From positions 1 to 40,159 of the forward strand of contig WHTZ01000015.1 in assembly GCA_009377495.1 (NCBI GenBank): a stretch of DNA of 40,159 nucleotides, in the 5' to 3' direction. A program made the position numbers and the translations under genes. Positions 16,122 to 25,074 of the stretch are shown piece by piece. Each line of letters begins with the position of its first letter. Positions within the stretch are counted from its first letter, which is position 1. Source of the stretch: Luteitalea sp. Its GTDB lineage: Bacteria > Acidobacteriota > Vicinamibacteria > Vicinamibacterales > Vicinamibacteraceae. The notes under the pieces were generated by a model. That model was not told the DNA's origin, did not search any database, and worked only from the letters and a program-made list of their open reading frames with translations.

Positions 16122-16137
16122 GCCGTGCTTGCACGGC
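16122..16137 (-). promoter_or_regulatory. 7-bp palindrome in the ftsA-ftsZ gap
   Basis: GCCGTGC-TT-GCACGGC is a perfect inverted repeat centred about 34 bases before the ftsZ ATG, in the only sizeable gap near the 3' end of the cluster. It could be an operator or an RNA hairpin adjusting FtsZ level. No promoter of good quality was recognised beside it. Confidence 0.4.
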
Positions 16138-16175
16138 CAGAAGGTGTAGAAACGTGCCTACGCTGCCGTGCAACC

Positions 16176-17411
16176 TCAGAAGAACTCGCGAAACAACCGC
16201 TGCAGTCGACTTGCAACGCGCCCGAATGCGCCCACGCTCACGGCCTGGGCGGCCGGGTCCGCCAGATTGCGATGCGCATACATGCCCAATCCAACGGCCG
16301 TTGCAAAGATGGGATTGTTGACGTAGTCGGCCAAGCCGCTCGCGTTGGTCGGGTAGCCGCGACGAACGGGCAGATCGAAGATTTGCTCCGCAATCTCCGC
16401 CACACCGTCGAGCGCGGCACAGCCACCGGTCAACACCAACCCGGAATGCAGGGACTTCTCGCACCCTGCCTTCCGAATCTCGTCCCACAGCATGTGGAAC
16501 GTACGCTCGGCCAGTGGTTGGAGAATCTCGGCCAGGATCCGCCGCGACATGATCCGCGGCTTGCGACCGCCGACGGTCGCCACCTCGATCGTCTCGTCTT
16601 CGGTCACCATCGCGGCCAAGGCGCAACCCCACCGCCGCTTCACCTTTTCCGCGTCTGGCACTGGCGTGCGCAGGCCGACCGCAATGTCATTGGTGAAGTG
16701 GTCGCCACCAATCGACAGCACACCCGTGTGCCAGAGGCTGCCGCGCTCGAAGACGGCAAAATGCGTGGACCCGCCGCCAATGTCGACGAGCGCAACGCCG
16801 AGCTCGCGCTCATCCGGCGTGAGCACGGCCTCGGCTGCGGCCAGTTGCTGGAGCACCATCCCTGCCACTTCGACACCCGCGCGGTTCACGCACGCCGTCA
16901 GGTTCTGGACCGCTGCCGTGCTGCCACTTACGATGTGCACGTTGACATCGAGGCGGGAGCCCGTCATGCCGATGGGCGAGGCAATGCCTTCCTCTTCGTC
17001 CACCGCGAAATCCTGGGGCAGAACGCTGAGGACCTCGCGCCCGCTCGGCAACGTGAACGCACGCGCGGCCTCCACCGCCCGCCGCACGTCATCCGTCGTG
17101 ATCTCGCGAGTTTTGCCGGCGACAGCGACAACACCGCGGCTGTTGAACCCCTTGATGTGGCCCCCGGAGAGCGCGAGGTACACCGAATCAATCTCGATGC
17201 CTGCCGTGAGCTCCGCCTCCTCGATGGCCTTCTTGATTGACTCGACGGCCGCATCGACGTTGACGACCGTGCCCCGGCGGAGCCCGCGTGCCTCGGCCAC
17301 ACCCAGGCCAATGATCTCCAGCCGGCCGTCGTCGAGCACCTCGCCGACAATGGCCGCCACCTTTGACGTCCCGACGTCCAATCCGACCAGATATCGTTCC
17401 CTACGTGGCAC
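16176..17411 (-). CDS. ftsA: cell division protein FtsA
   Basis: FtsA is the actin-like ATPase that tethers FtsZ to the membrane and recruits later division proteins. The 411-residue product has the phosphate-1 motif [17 protein letters not shown] near the N-terminus. The SHS2 (1C) domain follows (about residues 85-165), then the phosphate-2 region [16 protein letters not shown] and the adenosine motif [13 protein letters not shown]. The last residues ([13 protein letters not shown]) form the amphipathic membrane-targeting helix. The start is a GTG with GGAGG four bases upstream. It lies 36 bases after ftsQ and 80 before ftsZ, in the usual order. Confidence 0.96.
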   Translation of the reverse strand: MPRRERYLVGLDVGTSKVAAIVGEVLDDGRLEIIGLGVAEARGLRRGTVVNVDAAVESIKKAIEEAELTAGIEIDSVYLALSGGHIKGFNSRGVVAVAGKTREITTDDVRRAVEAARAFTLPSGREVLSVLPQDFAVDEEEGIASPIGMTGSRLDVNVHIVSGSTAAVQNLTACVNRAGVEVAGMVLQQLAAAEAVLTPDERELGVALVDIGGGSTHFAVFERGSLWHTGVLSIGGDHFTNDIAVGLRTPVPDAEKVKRRWGCALAAMVTEDETIEVATVGGRKPRIMSRRILAEILQPLAERTFHMLWDEIRKAGCEKSLHSGLVLTGGCAALDGVAEIAEQIFDLPVRRGYPTNASGLADYVNNPIFATAVGLGMYAHRNLADPAAQAVSVGAFGRVASRLQRLFREFF

Positions 17412-17447
17412 ACAGCCTCCGCTGACCGCGCAGTCCCCTCGCCATCC

Positions 17448-18335
17448 TCAGCGCGTCTGTTGATTCGACTTCCGCAGCCTAGCCGCCCGCCTTGCCTCCT
17501 CCTGCAACCGCGCCGTCACCCGCTCCGGATCCACCGGCCGCACATACAGGCGCTCATCGAAGCGGAGATCGACGTACTCGATGTCGTCAACGCGCGCCCG
17601 AAGTCGCGGCACGAGCTCGAGGTACGATCGGAGCCGCCCGGCAAACCGCTCCGTCCCGAGGTGCAAAGCCGCCCCGTCACCTGTCAGCCGGACGACTGCG
17701 TCCCGCGAGTCCGACACGTCGAGCTGCGACAGTCGCCCGAGGAGCGGGGTCTCCGCAAGCGACGTTGTCACTTGCGCGGCCAAGTGCGCACGCTCGGGAT
17801 CGACCAGCAACCCGTTCTCACGCGACACGACGGTCAAGCCATCCACGATGGGTAAATCGAGCTCCGCGTAGCGCGGCGTGAACTCGTCAATCACGACACC
17901 AGTCTCGTCGACGAGGTAGAGCCGCCCGGCGAGGCGCGCGAGGCCGATGGGCCGGCGCTCGTGAATCGCGATGGTGACCGTCGACGGAAACACGCGACGC
18001 ACCTGCGCATCCCTCACCCACGCCGCCGATTGAAGTCGCTCGCGCCAGACACCCAGGTTCACCAACAACACGTTCTGCCCTTCCAGCCCTTCGATCACGG
18101 CGTCGACCTCGCCCTGCGCCAGATAGTGCGTGCCCGTGACTTCGACGCGCTGAACACGAAGCAGCGGGCTGCTCGTCGCGAGCGCATAACCCTTGGTGCC
18201 CGCCAGCCCAATAAACGCGACACCGGCAAGCAGCTTCACGACGAAGGCCAGGCGTCGGAGGTAGACGCGGCTCTTCCGCGCCGGCTTGACACGAGCGCGA
18301 CGAAACCGTCTGTCGGCGGGCGCTCGAACAGCCAT
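17448..18335 (-). CDS. ftsQ: cell division protein FtsQ/DivIB
   Basis: FtsQ is a bitopic membrane protein that links FtsL/FtsB to the rest of the divisome. The 295-residue sequence has a basic cytosolic start, one membrane helix (about residues 33-53, KLLAGVAFIGLAGTKGYALA), a POTRA domain (LLRVQRVEVTGTHYLAQGEV, then VFPSTVTIAIHERRP) and the FtsQ beta domain. The ATG has GGAG eight bases upstream. The C-terminus is Arg-rich. It is separated from murC by a 162-base gap full of repeats, where murB and ddl are often found in other bacteria. Confidence 0.93.
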   Translation of the reverse strand: MAVRAPADRRFRRARVKPARKSRVYLRRLAFVVKLLAGVAFIGLAGTKGYALATSSPLLRVQRVEVTGTHYLAQGEVDAVIEGLEGQNVLLVNLGVWRERLQSAAWVRDAQVRRVFPSTVTIAIHERRPIGLARLAGRLYLVDETGVVIDEFTPRYAELDLPIVDGLTVVSRENGLLVDPERAHLAAQVTTSLAETPLLGRLSQLDVSDSRDAVVRLTGDGAALHLGTERFAGRLRSYLELVPRLRARVDDIEYVDLRFDERLYVRPVDPERVTARLQEEARRAARLRKSNQQTR

Positions 18336-18370
18336 GCATCACGCTCCGCGACGTTCAACGGGCCCACAGT

Positions 18371-18496
18371 AGGGCGCGGCTTTAGCCGCGCCAGCCGCGC
18401 CATTACACTCGCGCACACGGACGGCGCCCCCAAGGATGGCGCCCTACCTCCCACCTGGTTCTATCTGTGTCCATTTCCACCTGTGTCCATCTGTGG
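18371..18496 (-). repeat. repeat cluster between murC and ftsQ
   Basis: This 126-base stretch holds a family-A palindrome GGCGCGGC-TTTA-GCCGCGCC (18373-18392). A degenerate second copy with GGCGCC arms lies at about 18423-18444. Two copies of a CTGTGTCCAT motif occur before the murC end (about 18468-18496). No gene is seen here. It interrupts an otherwise compact operon. Confidence 0.65.
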
Positions 18497-18497
18497 G

Positions 18498-19901
18498 TCA
18501 CGCTGCGCGACCCGCCAGCGCCTCCAAAATCCGTGGCCCACTCGTCCCAATCGACCCGGCTCCAAGCGTGATCACAACGTCGCCCGGCCTGGCAAGCCGC
18601 GCGACGATGCCCGGGACCTCGTCGAGGTGGCTCGCAACATGGACGGGCGCGCGCGTGTGCCGGCGAACCGCCTCGGCAACCGCGTCCACCGTGAGCCCCT
18701 CGATGGGCTCTTCACCAGCGGCGTAGATGGGCACGAGCAGGACCTCGTCTGCTGCCGCGAGTGCCTCGCCGAAGTCGGCGAGCAACGCCGCCGTGCGCGT
18801 GTAACGATGCGGTTGGAAGACCACCACGAGACGGGCGTGTTGCCACGCCGCGCGCGCGGTCTCGAGCACGGCACGGATCTCGGTTGGGTGATGCCCGTAA
18901 TCGTCAACTACGGTCACGTCGCCAGAGCGTCCGAGCACTTGGAATCGGCGCTCTGCCCCGCGGAACTCAGCAAGCGCATGCGTGAGGCGATCGAACGGGA
19001 GCCCCAACTCGCAGCCGACCGCGACGGCTGCCAGCGCGTTGGCGAGGTTGTGCCGTCCGGGCACGCGAACACGCAACGCGCCAAGCGTCTTCGGCCGAGC
19101 GCCCTCGCGCGGCCGGTGCACGACGGTGCAGCTCGCGTCGGTGCCCACCGTCCGCGCATCGGCGCCGTAGAGCGTCACGTCCTCATGGTCGAGCGCGTAC
19201 GTGACGATGCGCCGTCTCAAGCGGGGCATGAGCGCACGCAGGAATTCGTCGTCGGCACCCAGCACAACGGCACCATAGAACGGCACCTTGTTGGCGAACG
19301 TCACGAACGCCTCGAGCACGGCATCGAAGGATCCGTAGTAGTCGAGGTGCTCTCGGTCGACGTTGGTGATAACCGCAATCACCGGGGAGAGCGCGAGAAA
19401 CGAGCCGTCGCTCTCGTCCGCCTCTGCCACCATGTACTGGCCACGACCGAGCCTTGCGTTGCTCCCGAAGGCACTGAGTCGCCCACCAATCACCGCTGTC
19501 GGATCGAGACCAAGCTGTTCGAGCATCACTGCAATCATCGACGTGGTCGTCGTCTTTCCATGAGCGCCGGCGACCGCAAGGCCATAGCGCAGTCGCATGA
19601 GCTCGGCAAGCATCTCGGCACGGGGGATCACCGGAATATGCCGGTGTCGCGCTTCGATGACTTCTGCGTTGTCCTGCCCGACCGCCGACGAAACCACGAC
19701 CACGTCTGCCGTCCCCACATGCGACGCTTGGTGTCCCTCGTGCACGCGAACTCCGAGCTCGGTGAGTCGGCGGGTCACGTCCGACACCCGCAGGTCGGAG
19801 CCGCTCACCTGATAGCCGAGATTCGCCAGCAACTCGGCAATGCCACTCATGCCGATGCCGCCAATCCCGACGAAGTGAATACTGCGCGTGCGTCCCAGCA
19901 T
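18498..19901 (-). CDS. murC: UDP-N-acetylmuramate--L-alanine ligase
   Basis: MurC adds L-alanine to UDP-MurNAc, the first ATP-dependent step of stem-peptide synthesis in the cytosol. The 467-residue protein has the N-terminal Rossmann motif HFVGIGGIGMSGIAELL, the P-loop GAHGKTTTT (112-120), the central ligase motif EADESDGSFL, the TNVDREHLDYYG stretch and the C-terminal domain with DDYGHHPTEIRAVL and FQPHRYTRT. All are typical of MurC rather than MurD/E/F. The ATG follows the murG stop by 8 bases with only a short CAGG before it, so translation is probably coupled. Confidence 0.97.
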   Translation of the reverse strand: MLGRTRSIHFVGIGGIGMSGIAELLANLGYQVSGSDLRVSDVTRRLTELGVRVHEGHQASHVGTADVVVVSSAVGQDNAEVIEARHRHIPVIPRAEMLAELMRLRYGLAVAGAHGKTTTTSMIAVMLEQLGLDPTAVIGGRLSAFGSNARLGRGQYMVAEADESDGSFLALSPVIAVITNVDREHLDYYGSFDAVLEAFVTFANKVPFYGAVVLGADDEFLRALMPRLRRRIVTYALDHEDVTLYGADARTVGTDASCTVVHRPREGARPKTLGALRVRVPGRHNLANALAAVAVGCELGLPFDRLTHALAEFRGAERRFQVLGRSGDVTVVDDYGHHPTEIRAVLETARAAWQHARLVVVFQPHRYTRTAALLADFGEALAAADEVLLVPIYAAGEEPIEGLTVDAVAEAVRRHTRAPVHVASHLDEVPGIVARLARPGDVVITLGAGSIGTSGPRILEALAGRAA

Positions 19902-19909
19902 CCTGACAC

Positions 19910-21019
19910 TTACTTGTGAGCCAGCAACTCGAGAGCCCGATCCACGATGACCTTGGCCGCATCGGTGCGTGCGAGGGTGCGCGCGGCGCGTCCCATGGAT
20001 TCGCGTCTGCGCTCGTCGCCGATCAGCACCGCGATCCGTGCCGCGAGCGCTTCACCCGACAAGGCCACCTCTTCGACGACAACCGCCGCGCCTGCCTGCT
20101 CGAGCGTGCGCGCGTTGCGAAGCTGGTGGTCGTCGGTCGCGCGCGCAAACGGAATCACGATCGCGGGTCGACCAGCCGCCGTGATCTCCGCAATGGTCGT
20201 CGCGCCTCCCCGACACACGAGCACGTGCGCGGCCTCCATTTCACGTGGCATGTCGTCGAGATAGCGCTCGACCCGGGCCTCCAGGCCCGCGCGTTGATAC
20301 GCCTTTCTCACCGTCTCGAAATCCCGTTCGCCCGTCTGGTGCACAATCGATGTCGGCTCTGGTGCACGAGCCAGGTACGGCGCCGCCTCCACCATCGCCT
20401 GATTGATCGCGTGTGCACCCTGTGACCCTCCAAACACCAACACGCGTCGGGTGGGGCTCGGACCAGGTCGCTCTCGAACCCGCAGGAACTCCGGCCGCAC
20501 CGGATTCCCGCTCACGAATCCGCGCCCCCGGAAGTAGGGCAATGTCTGCTCGAAGCTCACCGCGGCGGCTCGCACCGTACGCGCGAGCAATCGGTTGGTG
20601 AGTCCCGGCACGGCATTCTGCTCGAGGAGCAGCGTCGGCACGCCGCGCCACGCAGCCAACAAGACCACCGGCCCCGAGCTGTAGCCGCCAACCCCGATGA
20701 CGAGGTCAGGCGCCCGGGTCCGCAGCACGCGCCACGCGTCGAGCACGCTCAGCGGCAGCAGCGCCAGCCCACGAAGGAGCGCACCGACACGCTGGCCCTT
20801 GAGCCCCGCGCTACGAATCGTGTCCAGCTCGAATCCCTCGCGCGGCACGATGCGCGCTTCCAGCCCGCGCGCCGTGCCGACGAACGTGATTCGCGCCTGA
20901 GCCTGCCGCCGCAGCCACTCGCGTGCGACGGCAATGCCGGGGTAGAGGTGCCCCCCGGTGCCCCCGCCCGCCACGACCACCCGCACGGATTGGCTCGCGA
21001 TCTCACTCGATCCCTCCAC
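19910..21019 (-). CDS. murG: UDP-GlcNAc:lipid I N-acetylglucosaminyltransferase
   Basis: MurG transfers GlcNAc from UDP-GlcNAc to lipid I on the inner face of the membrane, making lipid II. The 369-residue GT28 protein has the glycine-rich loop GGGTGGHLYPGIAVA (18-32), IGVGGYSSGP, LLEQNAVPG, GNPVRPEF, a second glycine loop GGSQGA (197-202) and the UDP-binding C-terminal stretch CRGGATTIAEITAAGRP. The GTG at 21019 is preceded by GAGG within a heptameric G-rich array; a second GTG at 20986 would begin just before the fold but has no ribosome site. It lies between ftsW and murC. Confidence 0.96.
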   Translation of the reverse strand: MEGSSEIASQSVRVVVAGGGTGGHLYPGIAVAREWLRRQAQARITFVGTARGLEARIVPREGFELDTIRSAGLKGQRVGALLRGLALLPLSVLDAWRVLRTRAPDLVIGVGGYSSGPVVLLAAWRGVPTLLLEQNAVPGLTNRLLARTVRAAAVSFEQTLPYFRGRGFVSGNPVRPEFLRVRERPGPSPTRRVLVFGGSQGAHAINQAMVEAAPYLARAPEPTSIVHQTGERDFETVRKAYQRAGLEARVERYLDDMPREMEAAHVLVCRGGATTIAEITAAGRPAIVIPFARATDDHQLRNARTLEQAGAAVVVEEVALSGEALAARIAVLIGDERRRESMGRAARTLARTDAAKVIVDRALELLAHK

Positions 21020-21023
21020 GCGT

Positions 21024-21060
21024 CCTCACCTCGCCCGCACCTCGCACCTCGCCCCTCACC
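21024..21060 (-). repeat. heptamer array (GAGGGGC/GAGGTGC) between ftsW and murG
   Basis: Read on the coding strand, units GAGGGGC, GAGGTGC, GAGGTGC and GAGGTGA follow each other with one shorter break. The ftsW stop codon lies in the first unit and the murG GTG follows the last. Comparable heptamer arrays occur before murD, at the end of murD, and between the two glycosyltransferases, always G-rich on the sense strand. Confidence 0.6.
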
Positions 21061-22156
21061 CATCTGCCGACGCGTGCTGCGACACGTTGAGCAAAATCCC
21101 CATGCCGATTAGGTTGACGAGCAGTGACGAGCCGCCGGCGCTCACAAACGGCAACGGAATCCCCTTGGTCGGCAGCAAGCCGAGCACGACGCTCATGTTC
21201 ACGAAGGCTTGCGCCGCAACCAAGGCCGTGAGGCCGGCCGCAAGGAATGCACCAAAGCGATCCTGGGCCGACATGGCAATGCGGAGCCCTCGCCACAGAA
21301 TCACGCCAAAGCACAACAGCACACCCGAGGCGCCGATGAGGCCGAGCTCCTCGCCAATGACCGCATAGATGAAGTCGGTGTGTGGAAACGGGACGTACGA
21401 AAGCTTCTGGACCCCTTCCATGAAGCCCCGTCCCGTAACGCCGCCGGTCCCCACGGAAATGAGCGACTGAATGAGCTGAAAGTCCGAGTCCAGCGGGTCG
21501 TCCCACGGATCAAGGAACGCGAACAGGCGGCGGCGCCGGTAGTCGGCGCTGATGAGCGCCATGTAAAGGGCTGGCAGCGCCGCGAGGCCGACGCCAAAGA
21601 GGTACCGATAGTCGAGCCCAGCCGCAAAGAGCATCATGCCCACGATGACGAGGAGCGTAATGGCGGTTCCGAAGTCCGGCTCGAGGAGGATGAGGATCGT
21701 AAACAGCCCGGTGACGAGCCCGATGGGCAGCAGCGTCCCGGTTACATCATTGACACGCTCCATGCGACGGGCGAGCAGATCACCCGTGAAAAGAATCGCC
21801 GCGAGCTTCGCGAACTCCGAGGGCTGGATGCCGATTCCGCCCACGGCGAACCAGCGGCGGGTGCCGTTGATCTCGCGGCCGAACAGCACCGCGACGAGCG
21901 CTATCGCGACCACCAACACGGCCGTCCAGATGACCGCCGGTGACTGCCACGTTCGATAGTCGAGGCGCATTGTGATCGCGAGCAGAAAAAAGCCAATGAC
22001 GCCCCAGGTGAGCTGGCGAAACATGAGCTGGTAAGAGGGTCCGGTCTGGTCGATGGCCGCTCCGGTCGACGCGCTGTACACCATCACGGCGCTCAGGGCC
22101 ACGAGGACCACGACGGCCAGAAACAGCAGCTTGTCCGCCTTCAGCTTCCGCGCCAT
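21056..22156 (-). CDS. ftsW: FtsW, septal peptidoglycan glycosyltransferase (SEDS family)
   Basis: FtsW polymerises lipid II into glycan strands at the septum together with its class b PBP, FtsI. The 366-residue protein has about ten membrane helices. Family motifs are RQLTWGVIGF, the GTRRWFAVGGIGIQPSEFAKLA segment, LEPDFGTA, the extracellular loop DPWDDPLDSDFQLIQSLI, HTDFIYAVIGEELGLIG and the C-terminal LPTKGIPLPFVSAGGSSL. The position beside murG and murD and the presence of ftsI in the same cluster favour FtsW over RodA. The ATG at 22156 follows a 370-base gap containing large repeats. The TGA lies in a heptamer array that leads into murG. Confidence 0.95.
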   Translation of the reverse strand: MARKLKADKLLFLAVVVLVALSAVMVYSASTGAAIDQTGPSYQLMFRQLTWGVIGFFLLAITMRLDYRTWQSPAVIWTAVLVVAIALVAVLFGREINGTRRWFAVGGIGIQPSEFAKLAAILFTGDLLARRMERVNDVTGTLLPIGLVTGLFTILILLEPDFGTAITLLVIVGMMLFAAGLDYRYLFGVGLAALPALYMALISADYRRRRLFAFLDPWDDPLDSDFQLIQSLISVGTGGVTGRGFMEGVQKLSYVPFPHTDFIYAVIGEELGLIGASGVLLCFGVILWRGLRIAMSAQDRFGAFLAAGLTALVAAQAFVNMSVVLGLLPTKGIPLPFVSAGGSSLLVNLIGMGILLNVSQHASADG

Positions 22157-22362
22157 ACTTAAAGGCCTGGCCCCTAAAGTCTCCTGGCGTTACGCCCGAA
22201 ACCAGGGGCGCGGTCGAGTGTGAGCCCGATGTCCGGTCGGGTATGGCACCCCAAAAGGGGCGCCCACCGTTGGTGTCGACGTTCGTCCGTGGCCGTAGGT
22301 GTGGCGTCCGCCGCACCCTCTGGGTCGCGCGAAACGTCGAATATCAGGGCGCCGGCGAAACG

Positions 22363-22487
22363 TGAGCGGTCAGCAGTCATCAGTCGATCTGGGGAAGGAG
22401 ACACCAACTTCGCAGACCGGGGCAGCCTGCGTTCCCAGCAGTCAGCTCTTCCCTCGCCGCAGATGACTGATGACTGCTCACCGCTCA
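22363..22487 (-). repeat. large imperfect hairpin in the murD-ftsW gap
   Basis: The arms 22363-22391 and 22460-22487 are reverse complements over 28 bases with one mismatch and one extra base, built on AGCAGTCATCAGTC. The stem continues with GGGAAG (22392-22397) opposite CTTCCC near 22448. The 22157-22525 gap has no gene; besides this hairpin it holds a degenerate GGCGCC palindrome (about 22245-22264) and a tandem repeat. The ftsW mRNA must be transcribed through it. Confidence 0.7.
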
Positions 22488-22513
22488 TGTGTTCGCTCAC
22501 CGCTCATGTGTTC
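22476..22513 (-). repeat. 19-bp perfect tandem repeat
   Basis: The 19-base unit GCTCACCGCTCATGTGTTC occurs twice head to tail (22476-22494 and 22495-22513). The first copy overlaps the right arm of the large hairpin, so the duplication probably arose after that arm was in place. Confidence 0.8.
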
Positions 22514-22525
22514 AATAACCCTTCG

Positions 22526-23947
22526 TCAGGAGGCGCCCCTAAAGGGGCGCCCTACACTCGAGCTTGATCCCTCACTCGTCCCTCGCCCCTCACCCCTCTC
22601 TCGTGCCAGTGCCTCGACCTCCTGTTTGAACACACGCCCGCGGTGGGCGTAGTCGTCGAACATGTCGAAGCTCGCGCACGCAGGGGCAAGGAGCACGGTG
22701 CCGTCGCCGCGTGCCAGTGCATATCCGAGCCGCACGGCCTCGCGCATGTCGCTGGCAGCGTGCACGTCCACTACCCCGTCGAACGCCGCGTGGATCAGGG
22801 GCCGAGCTTCACCGATCGCCACGACACTCGCCTCGCGTGACGTGAGCACCGTGCGGAGCTGCGAGAAGTCACCCCCCTTGAAGCGACCGCCCATGATGAC
22901 CACGATGCGGCCATCGAAGCTTTCAATGGCGCGGCGCGCCGACTCGACGTTGGTGGCCTTCGAGTCGTTCACGAAGGACACGCCGGCCGTGCTGCCCACG
23001 GCCTCGAGCGCGTGCTCGAGACCGGTAAAGCGCTCGACCGCTCGAACCATGGCCTCGGCATCGGCGCCGCAGAGCGTGGCCACGGCCACTGCCGCCGCGA
23101 CGTCACTCCGCAGATGCTGGCCGCGCACTCTGACCGCGCTGAGCGGCACCAGTCGCCGTTCGTTCAAGCCGAGCCGTGCGACCAGCGCGTCACCAACCAC
23201 GCCAACGCCTTGTTGAAACTCGGCACCGAGCCCGAACGTGAAGCGCCGCGCGCGGCTGCGCGCCGCGAGCATGAGTGCGTGCTCGTCGTCCGCGTTCACC
23301 ACGACCCAGTCATTCGGCGTCTGGTTCGCGAAGATGCGCGCCTTCGCCTCGGCGTACTCCGCTTCCGTGGCGTGCCGGTCCAGGTGGTCGGGGAAGAAGT
23401 TGAGCATCACCGCGACCCAGGGGTGAAAGCGGTCGGTACCCTCGAGTTGGAAGCTACTCACCTCGACCACATGCACGGTCTCGGGCATCGAGTCGGCAAC
23501 CTGCGCCGAGAGGGGCACCCCGATGTTCCCGCCAACGATGGCGTGGAGCCCACTCTCGTCCAGCATTCGAGCGATCAGTGTGGTCGTCGTCGACTTGCCC
23601 TTCGTGCCGGTCACGGCCACCACGCGACCCCGGACGAACCAGGAGGCGAGCTCGAGCTCCGCCACGATGGGCACGCCATGCTCGCGCGCGACACCGAGCA
23701 GCGGCTGGCCGGGCGGGACACCCGGGCTCAACACGATCAGATCGGCATCCCGCAGCGTGTCCATTCGGTGCCCGCCGAGCTCGAGCGTGATACCCCGCGC
23801 GCGCAAGGCATCCGCTTCCTCGAGACTCTCCCTCACGTCTGTGAGCGTGACGCGCGCGCCCGCAGCCGCCAGCAAACCGACGGCCGCGAGACCACTGCGC
23901 GCCGCACCGACGACCACGACCCGGCGACCCGCCACGGTGACGTCCAT
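22526..23947 (-). CDS. murD: UDP-N-acetylmuramoyl-L-alanine--D-glutamate ligase
   Basis: MurD adds D-glutamate to UDP-MurNAc-L-Ala. The 473-residue protein has the N-terminal Rossmann start VVVVGAARSGLAAVGLLAAA, the P-loop GTKGKST (114-120), SSFQLEGTDRFHPWVAV, NFFPDHLDRH, the ATP/substrate motif FVNDSKATNVES and the C-terminal APACASFDMFDDYAHRG. The family ends soon after FKQEVEAL; here about 25 extra residues rich in Gly, Ser and Arg follow. They are translated from a heptamer G-rich array and then a GGCGCC palindrome that holds the stop codon. The ATG at 23947 starts the family core; the open frame upstream is antisense-type noise over mraY. Confidence 0.96.
   Translation of the reverse strand: MDVTVAGRRVVVVGAARSGLAAVGLLAAAGARVTLTDVRESLEEADALRARGITLELGGHRMDTLRDADLIVLSPGVPPGQPLLGVAREHGVPIVAELELASWFVRGRVVAVTGTKGKSTTTTLIARMLDESGLHAIVGGNIGVPLSAQVADSMPETVHVVEVSSFQLEGTDRFHPWVAVMLNFFPDHLDRHATEAEYAEAKARIFANQTPNDWVVVNADDEHALMLAARSRARRFTFGLGAEFQQGVGVVGDALVARLGLNERRLVPLSAVRVRGQHLRSDVAAAVAVATLCGADAEAMVRAVERFTGLEHALEAVGSTAGVSFVNDSKATNVESARRAIESFDGRIVVIMGGRFKGGDFSQLRTVLTSREASVVAIGEARPLIHAAFDGVVDVHAASDMREAVRLGYALARGDGTVLLAPACASFDMFDDYAHRGRVFKQEVEALARERGEGRGTSEGSSSSVGRPFRGAS
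22532..22551 (-). repeat. GGCGCC-type palindrome (family A) forming the murD end
   Basis: GGCGCCCC-TAAA-GGGGCGCC is a perfect 8-bp stem, identical to the copy at 5030-5049. Read from the coding strand it encodes GRPFRGAS and the TGA of murD. Confidence 0.85.
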
Positions 23948-23948
23948 T

Positions 23949-23988
23949 CGCCCCCTTGCCCCTTGCCCCTCGCCCCTCGCCCCTTGCT
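23949..23988 (-). repeat. heptamer array (GGGGCAA/GGGGCGA) before murD
   Basis: On the coding strand about five heptamers GGGGCGA or GGGGCAA run without break from the mraY stop to the murD ATG. The array is the whole intergenic spacer and supplies the only Shine-Dalgarno-like sequence (AGGGG) for murD. Confidence 0.75.
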
Positions 23989-25074
23989 TTAGCGCAGCTT
24001 CAGCGTCGTGAGGCTGAACAGCGCGCACACGATCGCGACGATGAGGAACCGCGTAATGACCTTCGGCTCGCTCCACCCGATCAGCTCGAAGTGATGGTGG
24101 AGTGGCGCCATCTTGAACACGCGCTGGCCGGTCAGCTTGAACGAAGCCACCTGCACGATGACCGATAACGCCTCCAACACGAACACGCCCCCGACGATCA
24201 GTAGCAACAACTCCTGTTTGATGAGGATCGCGACCGTGCCAAGCGCGCCACCCAGCCCGAGTGACCCCACATCGCCCATGAACACCTCTGCCGGGTAGCA
24301 GTTGAACCACAAGAAGCCGAGGCTCGCGCCGACCAGCGCCCCGCAAAAAACCGTGATCTCGGCGACCGGCGGAAAGTGCACCAGCAGCAGATATTCCGCA
24401 AAGACACGGTGGCCGGTGACGTACGCCAGTGCCGTGAACGTCGCCGCCGCGACGGCGAAGCAACTGATCGCGAGACCATCCAGACCATCCGTGAGGTTGA
24501 CCGCGTGTGACGCGCCCATGAGTACCAGCATGGCAAAGGGCACGTAGAACCAACCAAGGTCCGGAATGAGCCACTTGAAGAACGGGAAGATCAACCGCGT
24601 GGTGTACAAGTCGTAGCTCGCCATGACCAGCAACGAGACACCCACGAGCGCGCCGACGATCGCCGTCGCGCCGAGCTTGTAACGCGGCTTCAGTCCATGG
24701 TGCGAGCGTCGCGTCGCCTTCAAGTAATCGTCGACGAAGCCGATGGCGCCACAAGCTGCGGTGCTCAAGAGCGCAATCCACACGTACGCGTTGCGGAGGT
24801 CCGCCCAGAGCAGCGTCGGCACGAGCGCCGAGGTCAGGATGAGCAACCCGCCCATCGTCGGCGTGCCAGCTTTCGGACGATGGCTCGCCGGGCCTTCGTG
24901 CCGAATCACCTGGCCAATCTGGAACTCGCGTAGCTTGCGAATAACCCATGGTCCGAGAATCAAGCTCAGAAACAGCGCCGTGACACTTGCCGCCGCGGTG
25001 CGGAACGTGATGTAGCGCGTGACGTTCAACACCGAGGCGTACTCATGGAACGAGTACAGCAGGTGGTAGAGCAT
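23989..25074 (-). CDS. mraY: phospho-N-acetylmuramoyl-pentapeptide transferase
   Basis: MraY moves phospho-MurNAc-pentapeptide from UDP to undecaprenyl phosphate, making lipid I in the inner membrane. The 361-residue protein has about ten membrane helices. It shows [13 protein letters not shown], the Mg-site aspartates Asp115-Asp116 in FVDDYLK, the motif [10 protein letters not shown] (193-202), [20 protein letters not shown] and the late motif [12 protein letters not shown]. The first residues ([20 protein letters not shown]) are typical. Its ATG directly abuts the murF stop, so translation is coupled. Confidence 0.97.
   Translation of the reverse strand: MLYHLLYSFHEYASVLNVTRYITFRTAAASVTALFLSLILGPWVIRKLREFQIGQVIRHEGPASHRPKAGTPTMGGLLILTSALVPTLLWADLRNAYVWIALLSTAACGAIGFVDDYLKATRRSHHGLKPRYKLGATAIVGALVGVSLLVMASYDLYTTRLIFPFFKWLIPDLGWFYVPFAMLVLMGASHAVNLTDGLDGLAISCFAVAAATFTALAYVTGHRVFAEYLLLVHFPPVAEITVFCGALVGASLGFLWFNCYPAEVFMGDVGSLGLGGALGTVAILIKQELLLLIVGGVFVLEALSVIVQVASFKLTGQRVFKMAPLHHHFELIGWSEPKVITRFLIVAIVCALFSLTTLKLR

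Noticed and set aside
16125..17240. 371-residue plus-strand frame opposite ftsA
   Set aside because: It is the shadow of FtsA; no recognisable domain or start signal.
17961..19919. 652-residue open frame on the plus strand opposite ftsQ and murC
   Set aside because: It is fully antisense to two well-supported genes, crosses the repeat gap, and has a composition typical of high-GC antisense frames.
23948..24949. Long N-terminal extension of murD reaching into mraY
   Set aside because: It overlaps mraY out of frame; the ATG at 23947 begins exactly at the MurD family N-terminus.
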